Source of the DNA: Mansonella perstans
Lineage: Eukaryota; Nematoda; Chromadorea; Rhabditida; Onchocercidae
DNA length: 64,000 nt
NCBI GenBank assembly: GCA_037074765.1
Contig: JBAMDO010000580.1
Span: 682,001-746,000, forward strand
Reading direction: 5' to 3'
Shown here: positions 51,701 to 63,856 of the stretch, piece by piece
How positions within the stretch are numbered: the stretch's first letter is position 1
Layout: each line of letters opens with the position of its first letter
Translations under genes and position numbers: made by a program
The notes under the pieces: generated by a model
What the model was told of the DNA's origin: nothing
What the model saw: only the letters and a program-made list of their open reading frames with translations
The model's database searches: none

Positions 51701-54343
51701 ACAATTTCAGGGTGAAATGGGCTTATCTGGATTGTCAGGTATACCAGGTGATGAGGGTAGGGCAGGTTTACCAGGCGTGCCAGGAACTAAAGGTTTACGT
51801 GGTGACATTGGTGCTTCGGGCCCTGCTGGTGTGAACGGTTTCCCTGGAATTGTTGGTGCTCGAGGTAGCGATGGACTTCCTGGTCTGCCAGGACCGCCTG
51901 GATTCGGTAGATTCCATAAAAATTGACTGGATATTCGCACTTATTATTGTTAGAAAACGTATTAAATACATCACTTTTAGTTGACATTAAACAGAACAGA
52001 TGTTTTTCAGAAGTTCGAGGCGAACCAGGTGATACAGGTTATCCTGGAATTGATGGCAAGTCTGGTTTACCAGGTTTTAAAGGTGAACGTGGTGAAAACG
52101 GCGCACCAGGTATTGCTGGTGTACCTGGTATGCGTGGTACTGATGGTCTTCCGGGTTTTCTTGGCGAAAAAGGCGTTCCTGGCATTCCAGGCAAAAGAGG
52201 CAACTACATTTATTGCTTATAAAATTAAATCCGATCCACCTTCTTACTGTTTTTCTACTTTTATTGCTGCGCAGTTATTTCACACGACTTGTTGTAGGTC
52301 GTGACGGAACTCCTGGATTATCTGGGCCAAGAGGAAAGGATGGCTATCCAGGTGCAAAAGGTGAAAGAGGTCTTTCCGGCTTACCAGGAAGATCAGGAAA
52401 AGACGGAGCCCCCGGATATTTGGGAGGACGGGGTGAACCTGGTGCTCCAGGTGTGCCAGGTTATCCTGGTAATGTAGGGCTACCAGGACTACCCGGTATT
52501 CCAGGACAAAAAGGTACTCCTTTTTGTATTTAACTAATTTCCTCTACAAATATTTCGTCGACTAGATCGATAGAACTATCCACAATGTTGCTATATTTCA
52601 GGGTTGGATGTAACACGAATATCTTTTAATTGTCTGAAATTGACTGATATTTTTTAGAAGTTTATTATAAACGGGATAATTTTTATAGGAGAACATGGTG
52701 TTGGTGGATTACCAGGCATACCAGGTTTGCAAGGACCGGTAGGACCAACAGGAAGACCTGGTCCCCCAGGCAGACCCGGTGTTTATAATAAGTACTTGCA
52801 TTCACCTAAGGGTGAGCAAGGGTATGCTGGAATGCCTGGACAGAAAGGCTATCCAGGAGAAATCGGGAGCTCAGGTGACATTTGTAATCTGTTCAAAATA
52901 TTGTTCATTAAGCCTCATTTGTGAAATCCGTTGTACAGATCATTGATAAATTATGTTTAAACCTAAAAATAGCTTAGTTAAGAGATAAATGCATAAAATC
53001 TTCAAACAATTTTTAGGCATGCAAGGACCACCAGGAGCAACAGGTTTTCCAGGTCTGCCTGGTCTGCCGGGTAGTCCTGGACTTCCCGGTTTACCAGGTA
53101 TTAAGGGTGAAATAGGATCGAACGGATTTCCGGGGCCAGCAGGACGTATTGGACAAGCAGGACCACCAGGCCCCCCTGGGTTTCCAGGTCCACCAGGTGT
53201 TTGGGCTCCATCACGTGGTTTCACTTTCGCAAGACATTCACAGACAACTGAAATACCACGATGTCCGGCTGGATCGCAAATATTGTGGAGTGGCTATTCA
53301 TTGTTGTATGTACAGGGAAATGGACGTGCTAGTGGTCAAGATCTTGGTAAGGCAATTTTTAAGCAATAAAGACAGTCTAGATAATAAAGCCACAAATAAT
53401 AGATTCATTTGATTGATCCATTTCGCGCTGTCCGTTCATTGAAGTCTTCTCAGCATACCGTTGGATGTGATTGATGTTGAGGGATACTCTGTTACATGTT
53501 CCACTATAAATTTTGCTTAAAAAGAATTGAATTGTAAGTAGCGAGAATTGTTCCAGGTCAACCAGGATCATGCTTATCGAAATTCAGTCCGATGCCATTC
53601 ATGTTCTGTAATTTGAACAGTGTTTGTCATGTTTCCAGCAGAAACGACTACTCATTCTGGCTCTCCACTGCGGAACCCATGACGCAGATGATGAATCCAG
53701 TAAGTTCAACGTCGTACTAGATTCCTTTCCACATTCCTTTTCTTAGTGTTCATTTGTCCAAAAAGATGCAATTTTTCACAGGTATCCGGCACCGCTATAA
53801 GGCCATATATTTCGCGGTGTGCGGTTTGCGAGGTACCAACACAAATCCTGGCAGTACATTCGCAAGATTCATATGTACCGCAGTGTCCGCAAGGGTGGTC
53901 CCCTTTGTATTCCGGTTATTCATTTGTTATGGTATGTTCCGCTTTTTTGTCCTTACTGTGCTTTTTATTCTTTGGCTTTTAACTCTTGGACAAGTGTGTC
54001 ATACTTACTTTACAGCATACCGCTGCTGGTGCAGAAGGAACTGGACAGAATTTGGAGTCGCCAGGAAGTTGTTTGGAAGAATTCCGAGCAGTACCTTTTA
54101 TTGAATGTCATGGTCGAGGAACGTGCAATCATTATGCAACTAATCATGGTTTTTGGCTAGCCATCATTGATAAAGTAAATTTTGAGTGGTCAGATTCTCA
54201 AATATTCTTCTATAATTCATTTTTCTTCTACACCCACTTTTCAGAATAAACAATGGCGAAAACCGATGTCACAGACACTCAAAGCAGGTGGTTTAAAAGA
54301 CCGCGTAAGTAGATGCCAAGTTTGTCTCAAAAACAAGTGGTAA
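45713..54343 (+). CDS. emb-9: Collagen alpha-1(IV), basement membrane collagen
   Basis: Secreted network-forming collagen of basement membranes. Twenty-two exons give 1762 residues (C. elegans EMB-9 is about the same length): 45713-45856, 46020-46154, 46245-46352, 46865-47086, 47175-47355, 47468-47592, 48154-48400, 48486-49093, 49205-49328, 49487-49617, 49735-50308, 50434-51159, 51316-51611, 51711-51906, 52011-52199, 52298-52513, 52689-52874, 53017-53346, 53557-53699, 53782-53931, 54016-54174, 54245-54343. Order: signal peptide ([12 protein letters not shown]), 7S region with [12 protein letters not shown], long Gly-X-Y helix with several interruptions and RGD sites, then the NC1 domain (from about residue 1537). 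NC1 features [19 protein letters not shown] and [15 protein letters not shown] identify the alpha-1 chain rather than alpha-2 (LET-2). The Met and Lys used for the sulfilimine cross-link appear conserved (EPMTQMM; TLKAG). Two introns appear to start with GC. Confidence 0.97.
47690..48075. other. GC-richer block inside emb-9 intron 6
   Basis: The intron between exons 6 and 7 contains roughly 380 bp that is visibly richer in G+C than neighbouring introns. It holds segments such as CACCATCTGCCCGGGTTTAG and CTACTCGTGGACATCGCCTG. No open frame survives on either strand without stops, and it does not encode Gly-X-Y repeats. It looks like inserted sequence, perhaps a decayed mobile element, but I could not identify a family. 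Confidence 0.5.
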
Positions 54344-55732
54344 GATATGCATGTTTAATCGCACATTTTCATAATATCATCCTAAACAGAAACAGCATTA
54401 GAATCACTGCCTGATTATTCATATGACGAGCATATTGAAGGCATCATGAACGTTGAGATCCGTCCGATTTTTCAGCAGCTAGTAAACATTTTAGTAGTTT
54501 CTCAGGAAATTTCTGAGAATGTCTCATATATGAATTTCAGTCATATCAAATCTTTTGTCCTTTTTTATTACTTCACTACCAAAACTTCTCCGACTGATTA
54601 AAACCCGCGATTTCAAAACTGATCAATCCCTCTTGATTATTTCGCTGTTTGGTAAGAAGTATCAAGTCAGCAATAGCAAGAATATGCTACTGAATATTCA
54701 GAGATGTTGAGATCCATATGGAACACAAAGGTATCTAGGGGACTTTTATGAATTATATATTTCCTATTAATTCCAGAGGTTATTTCAGAAAACTGAAATC
54801 AAGAAAGCGGAGGACATTTCCAAAAAAAGACCTTATGTAACTAGTGCTAAGTTTGTTCTTGTCATTTGTAAATTAAGTTTGTAAATTAAGAATTGATTGC
54901 ATCTTTTTTCTCAAATGCAATAACTGCCATTTTATTAAAACTACGTGCGCAAGAATTATAATTGTAGCAAAACCGAAATTTGTTTCTTGTTTCCCCTTAC
55001 ATATTTTGATTCACTGCCAAGACATTCAAAATAAAGCTTTTCTATCGTTATTCTGCGATAAAAAGATGTCCAAGACAGATTCTGGATCAAATGCTTGATA
55101 GTGATTTTGGTATATGTAAAATAAAAGTTGTAATAAAAGAAATATTAGCCAGCTACAGCAAAATCTAGGAATTTTGAAGACAGTGGTTATTGCGAGAACA
55201 AGTAATACCTAACAATTACAGTTACCAGTTTAAATGCGGATTTTTGAATCCAGGTGGGGAAGAAATTTCTCTCTGTACTTCCTCAAAATTACTGATCAAA
55301 TTGGTAATTTACAGAAGTTCCTCATAAAAGTCATTTCCTTATCTGACTTATTAAGACTTCATTTTTCAGCAGCTAAACTCTTCTCCCATTACTGATGATG
55401 AAACAAAAAGACAACTGATGTAAATTAACAAGAGCACAAATCACGCCAGATTTTCACCAAGCCATAACTAACAACCCCAGTCATTTGCCACTGAGCAATT
55501 TTTAGATATCAAAATCTAGCATAAAAAATTTAGCATAGTATATTCGTTAAATCTTCAAGCTTTAAGCGAATCAATTCTTCCAAGAAGTTGATACATCGCA
55601 TTAATCTAATGAAAATGCTTGTATAGTGACTAAACTTTTGTGAAACGTAACACGTCCCATTTGGTAAAAAAACTGATAAAACAGTTTTATAGCATTATAT
55701 TCAAACAAAAAACAAACAAAAAATTACATGAC
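54344..55732. other. Convergent 3' regions of emb-9 and rpl-9
   Basis: No gene was found in this 1.4 kb. AATAAA at 55030-55035 is the best candidate end for emb-9, giving a 3' UTR of about 700 bases. Other AATAAA-like hexamers occur near 55121 and 55132. Confidence 0.5.
55030..55035 (+). other. Candidate poly(A) signal for emb-9
   Basis: A canonical AATAAA lies 687 bases past the emb-9 stop codon. I noticed no nearer canonical hexamer in this region. Confidence 0.4.
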
Positions 55733-56878
55733 TTAATTATCAACGATTGTTGTCTTCTCACTGACATAAATACCATCCAAAAATTTACGAATATCCTTGT
55801 TCTTCACTGTTGTTGATTGTTGAATGCGTGCAGCTGAAATAATCAGTTAGTCCAAATGAAAAACTTGAAATATAATCTCCACATCCTATTTTTCAAGTTT
55901 CAGCATTTCTGTCTACATGATTGCTTTTCTGCCTATCTTACGAGTCCAAATATACAGACCAAAACGTCTAACAACAATTGCACACAAAATCAATATTAAA
56001 TATGGCTTCGGTATTTGCGGCAACCAAGGGGCACTAACTTTGACCTTACAACATTTAAATACCTGCAAATGATTAAAATAAGACCGAAAACAACCGAACA
56101 GCATGTTACAAATCACTAAAAACTTTCGATTACTAAAAGCAGATTAAGACTTTAACATGAAGCCATCCTTCAATGAATTATAACCGACCCGCTTGTGAAA
56201 CAAGCTGCAAATCATTCCCATCAACGATCAATTCATCCTTCTGGGTGGCCGACATCGAAGCAGTAACACCTTCCGGTAGCGGGACACGTCTTGTATATTT
56301 TTCTCCCAAAAAATTTCGAATCTGAAGCAATAAAAAGTTGCGCTGCTAGATATTAGGATAACACTTCTGCCATTATGAACAACTTAAAGTTCATTCATAT
56401 CCTGCAGTATTATTTCTATTATTTCCCCTCTTCAATTGTTAATGAATGTAACTAAAGAACTTTAAACAAACGTCCATTTTCTGTAAAATGGGGAATTTAG
56501 CAGAAATATGCAAATTATTAGAAGAGAAAATGACTCAGACCTTACCTCAACGACAGTATTTTTCTCTTGAAGTGCGATATTGATAGGAAAGTGAGCATAC
56601 ACTGATCGCATCTTATATCTGTATCCTTTAGTAACACCTTTAATCATATTTTCAATGTGCGAGCAAACGGTACGAATAGCAGCAACTTCTTTCCGTATTC
56701 CAAACCATTTTCTCACACGGATCGTATTCTTATTAATCTTCTCGATCTCCATATGCAAGTGTCGGAAATCCCGCTTAAGTACGCCACGAGGGCCTCTTAC
56801 AGTAACCACCCGCTTGTTAACTGAGAATTTAACATCCTCCGGAAACTTCACCGTATCATGTGATTCGATCAGCTTCAT
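55733..56878 (-). CDS. rpl-9: Cytosolic 60S ribosomal protein L9 (uL6)
   Basis: Structural protein of the cytosolic large ribosomal subunit, near the sarcin-ricin loop and stalk base. Three exons (56878-56546, 56321-56189, 55833-55733) give 188 residues, the usual eukaryotic length (C. elegans 189, human 192). Family sequence is clear throughout: [17 protein letters not shown], then [35 protein letters not shown] and the hallmark C-terminus [20 protein letters not shown]. An AATTTTCAG acceptor lies 10 bases before the ATG and is a probable spliced-leader site. The gene is divergent from pescadillo. Confidence 0.97.
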
Positions 56879-57585
56879 TTTTTAATCACTGAAATTTTAT
56901 TTTCTTTAAAAAGTGCATGATTTTTTTTCCCAGCTACAGTCATCGTTAACTACTGATAAAAGCATCAAGCAAACAAAGTATTTATACGTTAAAGCTGGTG
57001 AAAATAGCGTCTAATCGCCTAATCTACCAACTATTAATATAAAAGCCTCAAATATTTGTTAAATCTCAGCGCATTAATTTGCCTTACATTTTCTTGCTAC
57101 GTGGTCGTAAACAGTCGACGCACGATGCAATGCCCAAAAAATAATTTTAAAAAATTGGGAAAATAAATGAGCAGATAGTCTTTAGCTCTTAGTCATATTC
57201 AATCAACAAAAAACGACACAAGTAGACTAGTATGTTGCCTTGGTAAGCCTAAGCCAAGAAACGTTAACAACGTCAATCTCCAGCGTAAAAATCCAGCGGA
57301 CAAGTAACGCCTACAACGCTTGCAATTTCACGAGACACATAAACCTGAGTGCCCTACCGACCAACCGTCAAACCATGCGGGTCTCAGTGCAACATTTCAA
57401 ATCTCGTTGTGCAAAGCTTTCATGATGGTTATCATCTTATTTTTTTGTAGGAAAATTATAGAAATGTGAAGGGATGAGGAATCTGGACCTTTTTGAGATG
57501 TAAAGTATGATTGACGCTATGCAAGGATTCTAGTATCTATTTATAGGATCGAAAACAGATCTAGCAGGCTTGTAAAACAATCTGA
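56879..57585. promoter_or_regulatory. Divergent promoter region shared by rpl-9 and pescadillo
   Basis: Exactly 707 bp separates the start codons of rpl-9 (minus) and pescadillo (plus). The middle (about 57230-57430) is richer in G+C than its flanks and may be the core of a bidirectional promoter. A CTAGCAG site at about 57561-57567 lies 19 bases before the pescadillo ATG and could accept a spliced leader. The 61-codon frame at 57240-57425 looks spurious. Confidence 0.45.
56889..56897 (-). promoter_or_regulatory. Probable spliced-leader acceptor for rpl-9
   Basis: On the minus strand, TTATTTTAAA-type pyrimidine/A-rich sequence runs into AAATTTCAG, ending at 56889, ten bases before the rpl-9 ATG. 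No 5' splice site precedes it in the spacer. Confidence 0.5.
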
Positions 57586-60500
57586 ATGAGGATCAAAAAA
57601 AAGGTAATCTTTTCATAGACTTTCATTTATTTAAACTTTTTCTTGATTTTTTTTTTTTTTTATCACAATCCAATTAAAAATAGCAATAAAATTGGCATGC
57701 AATGTAAAAAATTTGTTGTTATGTAATGAAAATGAAATAATTTAGCTTTTCAATGTTAAATACAATTGTTTTCAGTACCAATCAGGTGCTGCTACCAATT
57801 ACATTACTCGAGGACGTGCATTAAAAAAGCTACAACTATCATTGAAAGATTTTCGACGCCTTTGTATTCTAAAAGGAATTTATCCTCATGAACCATTGCA
57901 TAAAAAGAAAGTTAATAAGGGATCAACAGAAAATCGTGTGTACTATTATGCTAAAGATATCAATTTTCTAGCTTCTGAACCAATCATTAGAAAATTTCGA
58001 GAATATAAGGTATGTTTTTGTAATGGCTATAATAGCATTAGATTGAGTAAGATGATCTGATTACTGTCAACTAAGCATTTCTAGAATTTTGCTAAGAATT
58101 CAAATTAAAAATGGACAAATTTTATATGTGAGTTTGATTGAAAGAAAACAGCTTAAATTATTATTCCATTGCATCTTTCAGATATTCTTGAGGAAATTGA
58201 GCACAGCAAAAGCAAAACGAGATGAAGAACGCATTAAGAAGCTATGCGAAAGACGCCCTGAATATCAGTTGGATCATATAGTGAAAGAAAGGTGTTTGAT
58301 ATGGCCGATATTAGAAATTTCCTAAAATTACTCTGAATATTACATGTAATATTACATGCAGTTCTATATAGCATTTCTGTTTCATTTTTCAGATATCCGA
58401 CTTTCGAATCAGCACTGCGGGATCTGGATGATGCACTATGTTTGCTATTTGCTTTTGCAGTTTTGCCTCATACCAAAATTATTACTAGCTCCTTGGTAGC
58501 TTCATCTCGACGACTAACAGCAGAATTCAATCATTATATCATCGAATCGAATTCTCTCAATAAGTTTAGTTATTCTACATAACAATTGCCCCATTGCCCA
58601 CCTTTTCTATATGAATCAACAAATCCGTACTTTATGTTTTCACCGTTGCTGACTTATTGGGCGGATTTCTGTCTGGTCTAGTTTATCAATCGTTAGCTGT
58701 ATTGGTTGCAGTCTAAACATTCATTCATAACGCAGTATGGCGACGTAGTTAACAGAGGATTTATTGTTAGAAAATATGGAAAACCTATTTCTATTTTAGG
58801 TTTTTGTCTCGATTAAAGGGATTTATTATGAAGCAGAAGTGATGGGTGAACGAGTAACGTGGATTGTGGGTCATGATAGAGGCGTGGGACATATAACTGA
58901 AGTGGATTTTTCCGTTATGGCAACATTCGCGGAATTTTATGTTACAATGCTTGAATTCGTTAACTTTCGACTTTATCAGTCGATCGGACTTTTTTATCCG
59001 CCTAAACTTGCTTTTAAATCAGACAAGGTTGTTTGTAAATATTACGTTATTTCCTTATCTTTTTCATATTTTCCTCTGCTATTCACCGTTTCAAAAAAAC
59101 GATTCATTTTAGATATTTTAGGGATCCACTTTTTATTTCTAAATTTGAAAATATTTCAGTCTGAAGGTGATAATGAAACTGAAGAAGGAAGGATATATAG
59201 CTTAGCGTTTCCACTTTCGAAATTTGACAGTTATGAGGAACAATTTGATACCAACATTGATGATGTAGTCGATAATGAATTCACTGAAAAGCTATATGAT
59301 GTGAAAAAGAGAAAGCAGCTGTTTGCAAATTACCGTTTTTGGTTAAATCGTGAAGTCCCAAAGGATGTTCTCGTAATTATTATAAGGTTATTTTCTCGAT
59401 CTACTTCTTGGTAGTATGATCCATTGTTTTCAGTCTCATTTAACTAATGAAATTTTATTCAATTTTACAGAAGTTGTGGTGGCTTAGTTTCTTGGGATAA
59501 TTGTCCAACAGCTCAATATTATGAAAATGATGAACAGATTACACACCAAATAGTAGACAGGCCATTACTTGGCAATAACAGAAATCTGAACAGGTATTTC
59601 AGTTTTTTCCGTCTTTCGGCGCTTTTCGTCGTTTTTCTTCTTTGTAGGTTGAATAAAGTAGGATGGTCTGTCAATTAACATTTATATGAAACCGTATTAT
59701 TTACTCATCAAATAGGCCTCTCTCCAGGATAGCATGTTGCACTGAACAATTTTTCTTGTATTTCTTTTGCATAACGAAATTTGCAGATGCTACATACAAC
59801 CGCAATGGGTCTTCGATAGTTTCAATAAAAGAAGCTGCCTTCCAGTGCAAAAGTATCTTCCCGGTGCAACATTGCCACCACATTTATCACCTTTTTCCGG
59901 TGACTACAATACTTATGAAGAGCAGCTCGAACAGCTGAAGTTATTGAGCAAAGGTTCTTTATTAGAATTATTCTTTGGAAAAGTTCCAACAAACATTTCC
60001 TATGCACTGATTAGACTACTTTAATGTTAGAAAACATCAAGTATTAAACTGTAATTTCTAGTATCGTCAAGCACGACCGATAGAATGGAAACCGAAGAGG
60101 AAAACAAAGTGCAAGAAAAGAAAAAAATTCAAAAGAAAAAGGAAATACTAACTATGAACGTTAACAAAGGCCGAATGCATAAAAAGAATTTACAGAAGAA
60201 AATCAATGAAGAGGTGAAAATGATCATTTTTTATATGCTTTCTTTCATTGATACAGTTTTCTTTCTAGAAAAAAAAAAGGAATTAAATACACTCGTAGAT
60301 TTGATCAGTGTCTGCTTTCTTAAATTCAGGTGTTACTTTGTGGAAATTTTCTGCGGAAAGTAATTTTCATAACTCATAATTTAAGCTCTACATCGTCCAG
60401 AAAATTTAACTGTCACTCGTAAATATTAATATTTTTGAATATTCACATAATCTGAACTGTAACGGCAAGGATTTCATGGAGATATTCAAGTTAATTAAGA

Positions 60501-60681
60501 CTTCTTCCTGAACTAAATACTTCTTTTTTTTAAGGGTCATGAACTCAAGTTACGTGAAATGCTCATACCTAAAAAACATAAGCGGGTGTATTCCAAAATC
60601 AAACGAGGAATTAAACGCCGAGTTCACGAAGAAAAGAAGTTAAATGAGAAGAGACTGGAAATGTTGGAAACAGTTAATTGA
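57586..60681 (+). CDS. lpd-7: Pescadillo (PES1), 60S ribosome biogenesis factor
   Basis: Nucleolar scaffold of the PeBoW (Pes1-Bop1-WDR12) complex, needed for ITS2 processing and 60S assembly. Ten exons give 525 residues (human PES1 588): 57586-57603, 57776-58009, 58182-58291, 58393-58564, 58800-59027, 59160-59386, 59471-59593, 59787-59953, 60062-60213, 60535-60681. An 18-base first exon (MRIKKK) leads into [20 protein letters not shown], then [16 protein letters not shown] and [18 protein letters not shown]. The second half of the Pescadillo domain has [15 protein letters not shown] and [13 protein letters not shown] domain follows (about residues 310-420), with SCGGLVSWD and [12 protein letters not shown]. 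The C-terminus is Lys/Glu-rich with [17 protein letters not shown]. The intron between 58564 and 58800 lacks a canonical GT...AG pair. C. elegans lpd-7 is, as I recall, the orthologue. Confidence 0.95.
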
Positions 60682-61546
60682 CAATTCTGTTTTGTTATGG
60701 AATAAATCTTTGTAAAGTATTCGGTGTTCATAATTAAGTCTGCTATATTGGTTTGTTAAAAAAAAAATGAATCATACAGATTGGCGCATTGAAAACTTCG
60801 AAATTGAGTATGACCAAACTACACAGTAACGTCTTGCACTGAATGATGTACATATTTCGATTAGAGAATTATTAAAAAGCATGACACTGAAAATATTTGC
60901 TAATGGAGGTATCTGAAGTCAAAATTTTCCAACTAAGGAAAGGTAAACAAAAAAACTACAAAAGAATTTAAAATCTGAATGAATTAGATAGTCTTCGATA
61001 ATTAAATAGGCATGAGATGTAAGAATTAGATTAGCAATATCAGAATTAGAAACAGTCAATTCATGTTGCTAGGAGGAATGACAGTGGTAATTATTTGTCT
61101 ATTTCCAATTTAAATTGTCAGTAATTAAATATATTTGTAAAACAGTAGCTTTGCAAATATAAAACACTTCCAGCGCTAGCTACAATCAAAATATTCCGGT
61201 GGGAAGGATTTCCATTTTTAAGAATAAAGTGTCATTTCAACAAACTATATATTTAGGAAATTACATATGTTTATAGATACAGACAAGCTGAGCAAACACA
61301 TCGCTTACAATCAAAAAATACAAAAATAAATACATCAGTATTTCAGAAAGAAATAAAATTTCTACAGTTCCTAGTTAAAGAAAAATTCTCAAATTGTCAT
61401 GATGAAGGAAGTTTTAACTAAGGTGAAAATCTCGAAAGAATAACGCCTCTTACACCATATCTTTAGTCGCATAAAATTTTCATGTGTTCTGCGCCAATTG
61501 GATTCTAATAGTAGAGATCTAATATTTGAAATGCAAAGCAAATATA
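60682..61546. other. Convergent 3' regions of pescadillo and parkin
   Basis: AATAAA at 60701-60706, 20 bases after the pescadillo stop codon, is its likely poly(A) signal. The remaining 0.85 kb is AT-rich and contains no recognisable gene. Confidence 0.55.
60701..60706 (+). other. Poly(A) signal for pescadillo
   Basis: A canonical AATAAA lies 20 bases after the stop codon, predicting a very short 3' UTR. Confidence 0.65.
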
Positions 61547-63856
61547 TCAGTCGAACCAATGATCCCACTGACAGTCTTCACTCCATGATTTGGAACATAA
61601 AAAGCACCAATGTTCACCACACTGAACACAGTGCATATGAGCGCAACCACCACTCCGCTCTGTTGGAGTACCACAAGAAGGACATTTACGACAAGTAAGC
61701 TCAATGATCTTCCTAGTCGCATCTGATTCCAAACAAATACATTCTAATTGTCGACATAAGCCACAAAACGAGAAATAACATTCCGGGCAAGTTATCTAGA
61801 ATATATTTTTTACCAGAAACCTGGATATAAAAGCGAAACTGTAAGCATCGAAGAAATGGGAAAGCAAATATATATCAGACAATGCTAGAATCTTCCAGCA
61901 AGTCCACCAATTGAATCAATGTGTAAGCATACCTTAGGATTTGAAGGATCAAACTCCCACAGGAAAGAAGCACCACAGTTTGCTCTTGGACAAAACACTC
62001 CTTCTTGTTCCAGAGTAACAAAACGTTCTGCTGCTTGCCGTTGATATTCCTCATAATTTGATTTGCCCAACAAATAAAAACAATGTGGATCAACAACACA
62101 TCCTATAACTATCGAAATTAATACCATTTTGCGCATGATTAACTTTTTTGACACAATTCATTTTCTCTTTCTTATCTAACTGTTACAACAAATAGTAAAA
62201 AAAAATCATTGTTCTACAACGAACACGAATGATAATCTATCAATCTAAATCTTTTTTGATCAAGCAACAGTTTACAAAGTTTCAGGAACTAGTATTTATG
62301 AAATCAAAAAAGGAATTCATGTCGTTTATAGTTATGAATATTTCTGAAGCTAAACCATGAATAGTTAAATGCGTTGCGAACCACGGCAACTGTAGACTGG
62401 ACAACTGACGGTGTAACCGTTTGGTGGGATAAATGCAAACTGATGTTCATTAAAAGCTGTTTTAATGTAGGCTGAGAAACATTCCACGCATGTCTGATGA
62501 TGACAGTTTAACTGTACAACAATCTATAAAAATGAAGCCCAAAAATTCGTGAACCTGAAGACTTCGAGTTTCAAACTCACTTCCTCAAATTAGTAACAAC
62601 ATCAGAGGTTCTCAAAAAATCCTTTCTAAAGTAATGCAAACTTTATTACTTTTTCTTCTAGAAAAATTAAATGATAAGCAAGAAACTCACCCCTGGCTGA
62701 GAATCACAACATATTGAACAAGTGGCCGATTCACGGGAATTTCGGACATGTGTTAGAGGTACTGCTACCTAAAACGGATGAGCTACACATCACTGAATAG
62801 AAATTTATCGCAATTTCTAAGGTAATAATGATAACAACAGATTTCTAGAAAATGGGGTTTGATGAATGATCGAATAGCAAGGCGAGGAAAAGACATACTT
62901 GGCCACAATCGATGCATTTGAAGCAAAAACGTGCTGCCGTCTCTTTCTCACAGTCTTTACAGTCGGCTTGTATGGTATTTCTAAATAAAAAAAACTGAAA
63001 CTTACAAAATAAAGCAGTATACCTACAAAACAGTACAGGTCTTTCTTGCTCCCACTGTCGTCTAACCATTAAAATTCTTCCAACATCTTATCTTAACGAA
63101 ATTATCTCTCGTAAATATTAGGTTACTCTCACCTTCAATCAATAATTTAACATTACTATAGTTTATTACATGAGAAGCAATTTATTTAAAAACTACAGAA
63201 TAAAATAATAATAACTTACATTAGGACATCATCCCAGCAAGAAGGCTCTCTGATTAGAATCAATGAACTGGATAAACATTCGGCACAATAAACCCGCAAT
63301 TTACCATCTTTCAATGAACTGCAATTTTTACAAAAGACCTTAAATGATGTAATTTCAGATGATCTGTTATTTGCCAGAGATAAGCACGATCCACTTTCTT
63401 GCTTCTCATCTTCTTCTGATGAATATTGCTGCGAGATCACTGCTGTTAGTGAGCTAAAAATAATGAAAATAGAGCTAATTTTTATTAGCAATAATAATAA
63501 CAAAACATTTAATCTAACTTTGAAATAAGTTGAAGCTGACGTGAAATTGGCGAGGAAAATTCTTTAAAATTAAAAAAGATCATGTACTAATAAAGACACA
63601 TGTACTAAGAACAATAAAAAATTTACGTATGTGGTCCAAGAAACAGAGCACTAATTGGTGTATCATTGGTCAATTTATTTCCACAAAGAATAAAGTGGAA
63701 GTTTGAGTGTGGAATGCCAAGTTTCGCTGATAAATTATTTGCTACATCACCAATAGCACCATTACTGTCCACTTCGATGATAATATTTTTAGTTTTTTGA
63801 CCGATACAATTCCGATACCATGGTTCTCGATTCCATATCGCAATCAACAGTTGCAT
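61547..63856 (-). CDS. pdr-1: Parkin, RBR-type E3 ubiquitin ligase
   Basis: PINK1-activated RING-between-RING ligase that ubiquitinates outer mitochondrial membrane proteins for mitophagy. Eight exons (63856-63627, 63453-63220, 63076-63023, 62980-62899, 62768-62691, 62523-62382, 62102-61933, 61795-61547) give 412 residues (human 465, C. elegans PDR-1 386). N-terminal ubiquitin-like domain (LGIPHSNFHFILCGNKLTND); RING0 with YCAECLSS and the signature EPSCWDDVL; RING1 with CSICCDSQPG, LNCHHQTCVECF; IBR with FCPRANCGASF and FCGLC; RING2 with CPSCGTPTERSGGCAHMHC. Cys381 is the predicted catalytic Cys (human Cys431), with His383 behind it. The chain ends QWDHWFD, the parkin C-terminus. The Ubl-RING0 linker is short. 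Only 16 residues separate the last IBR Cys from RING2, so the REP element is missing. The acceptor of the 54 bp exon (63076) is weak, but frame and DVLI conservation support it. Confidence 0.95.

Noticed and set aside
57240..57425. 61-codon plus-strand frame between rpl-9 and pescadillo
   Set aside because: No domain or splice support. It lies in the GC-richer divergent promoter region and is probably chance.
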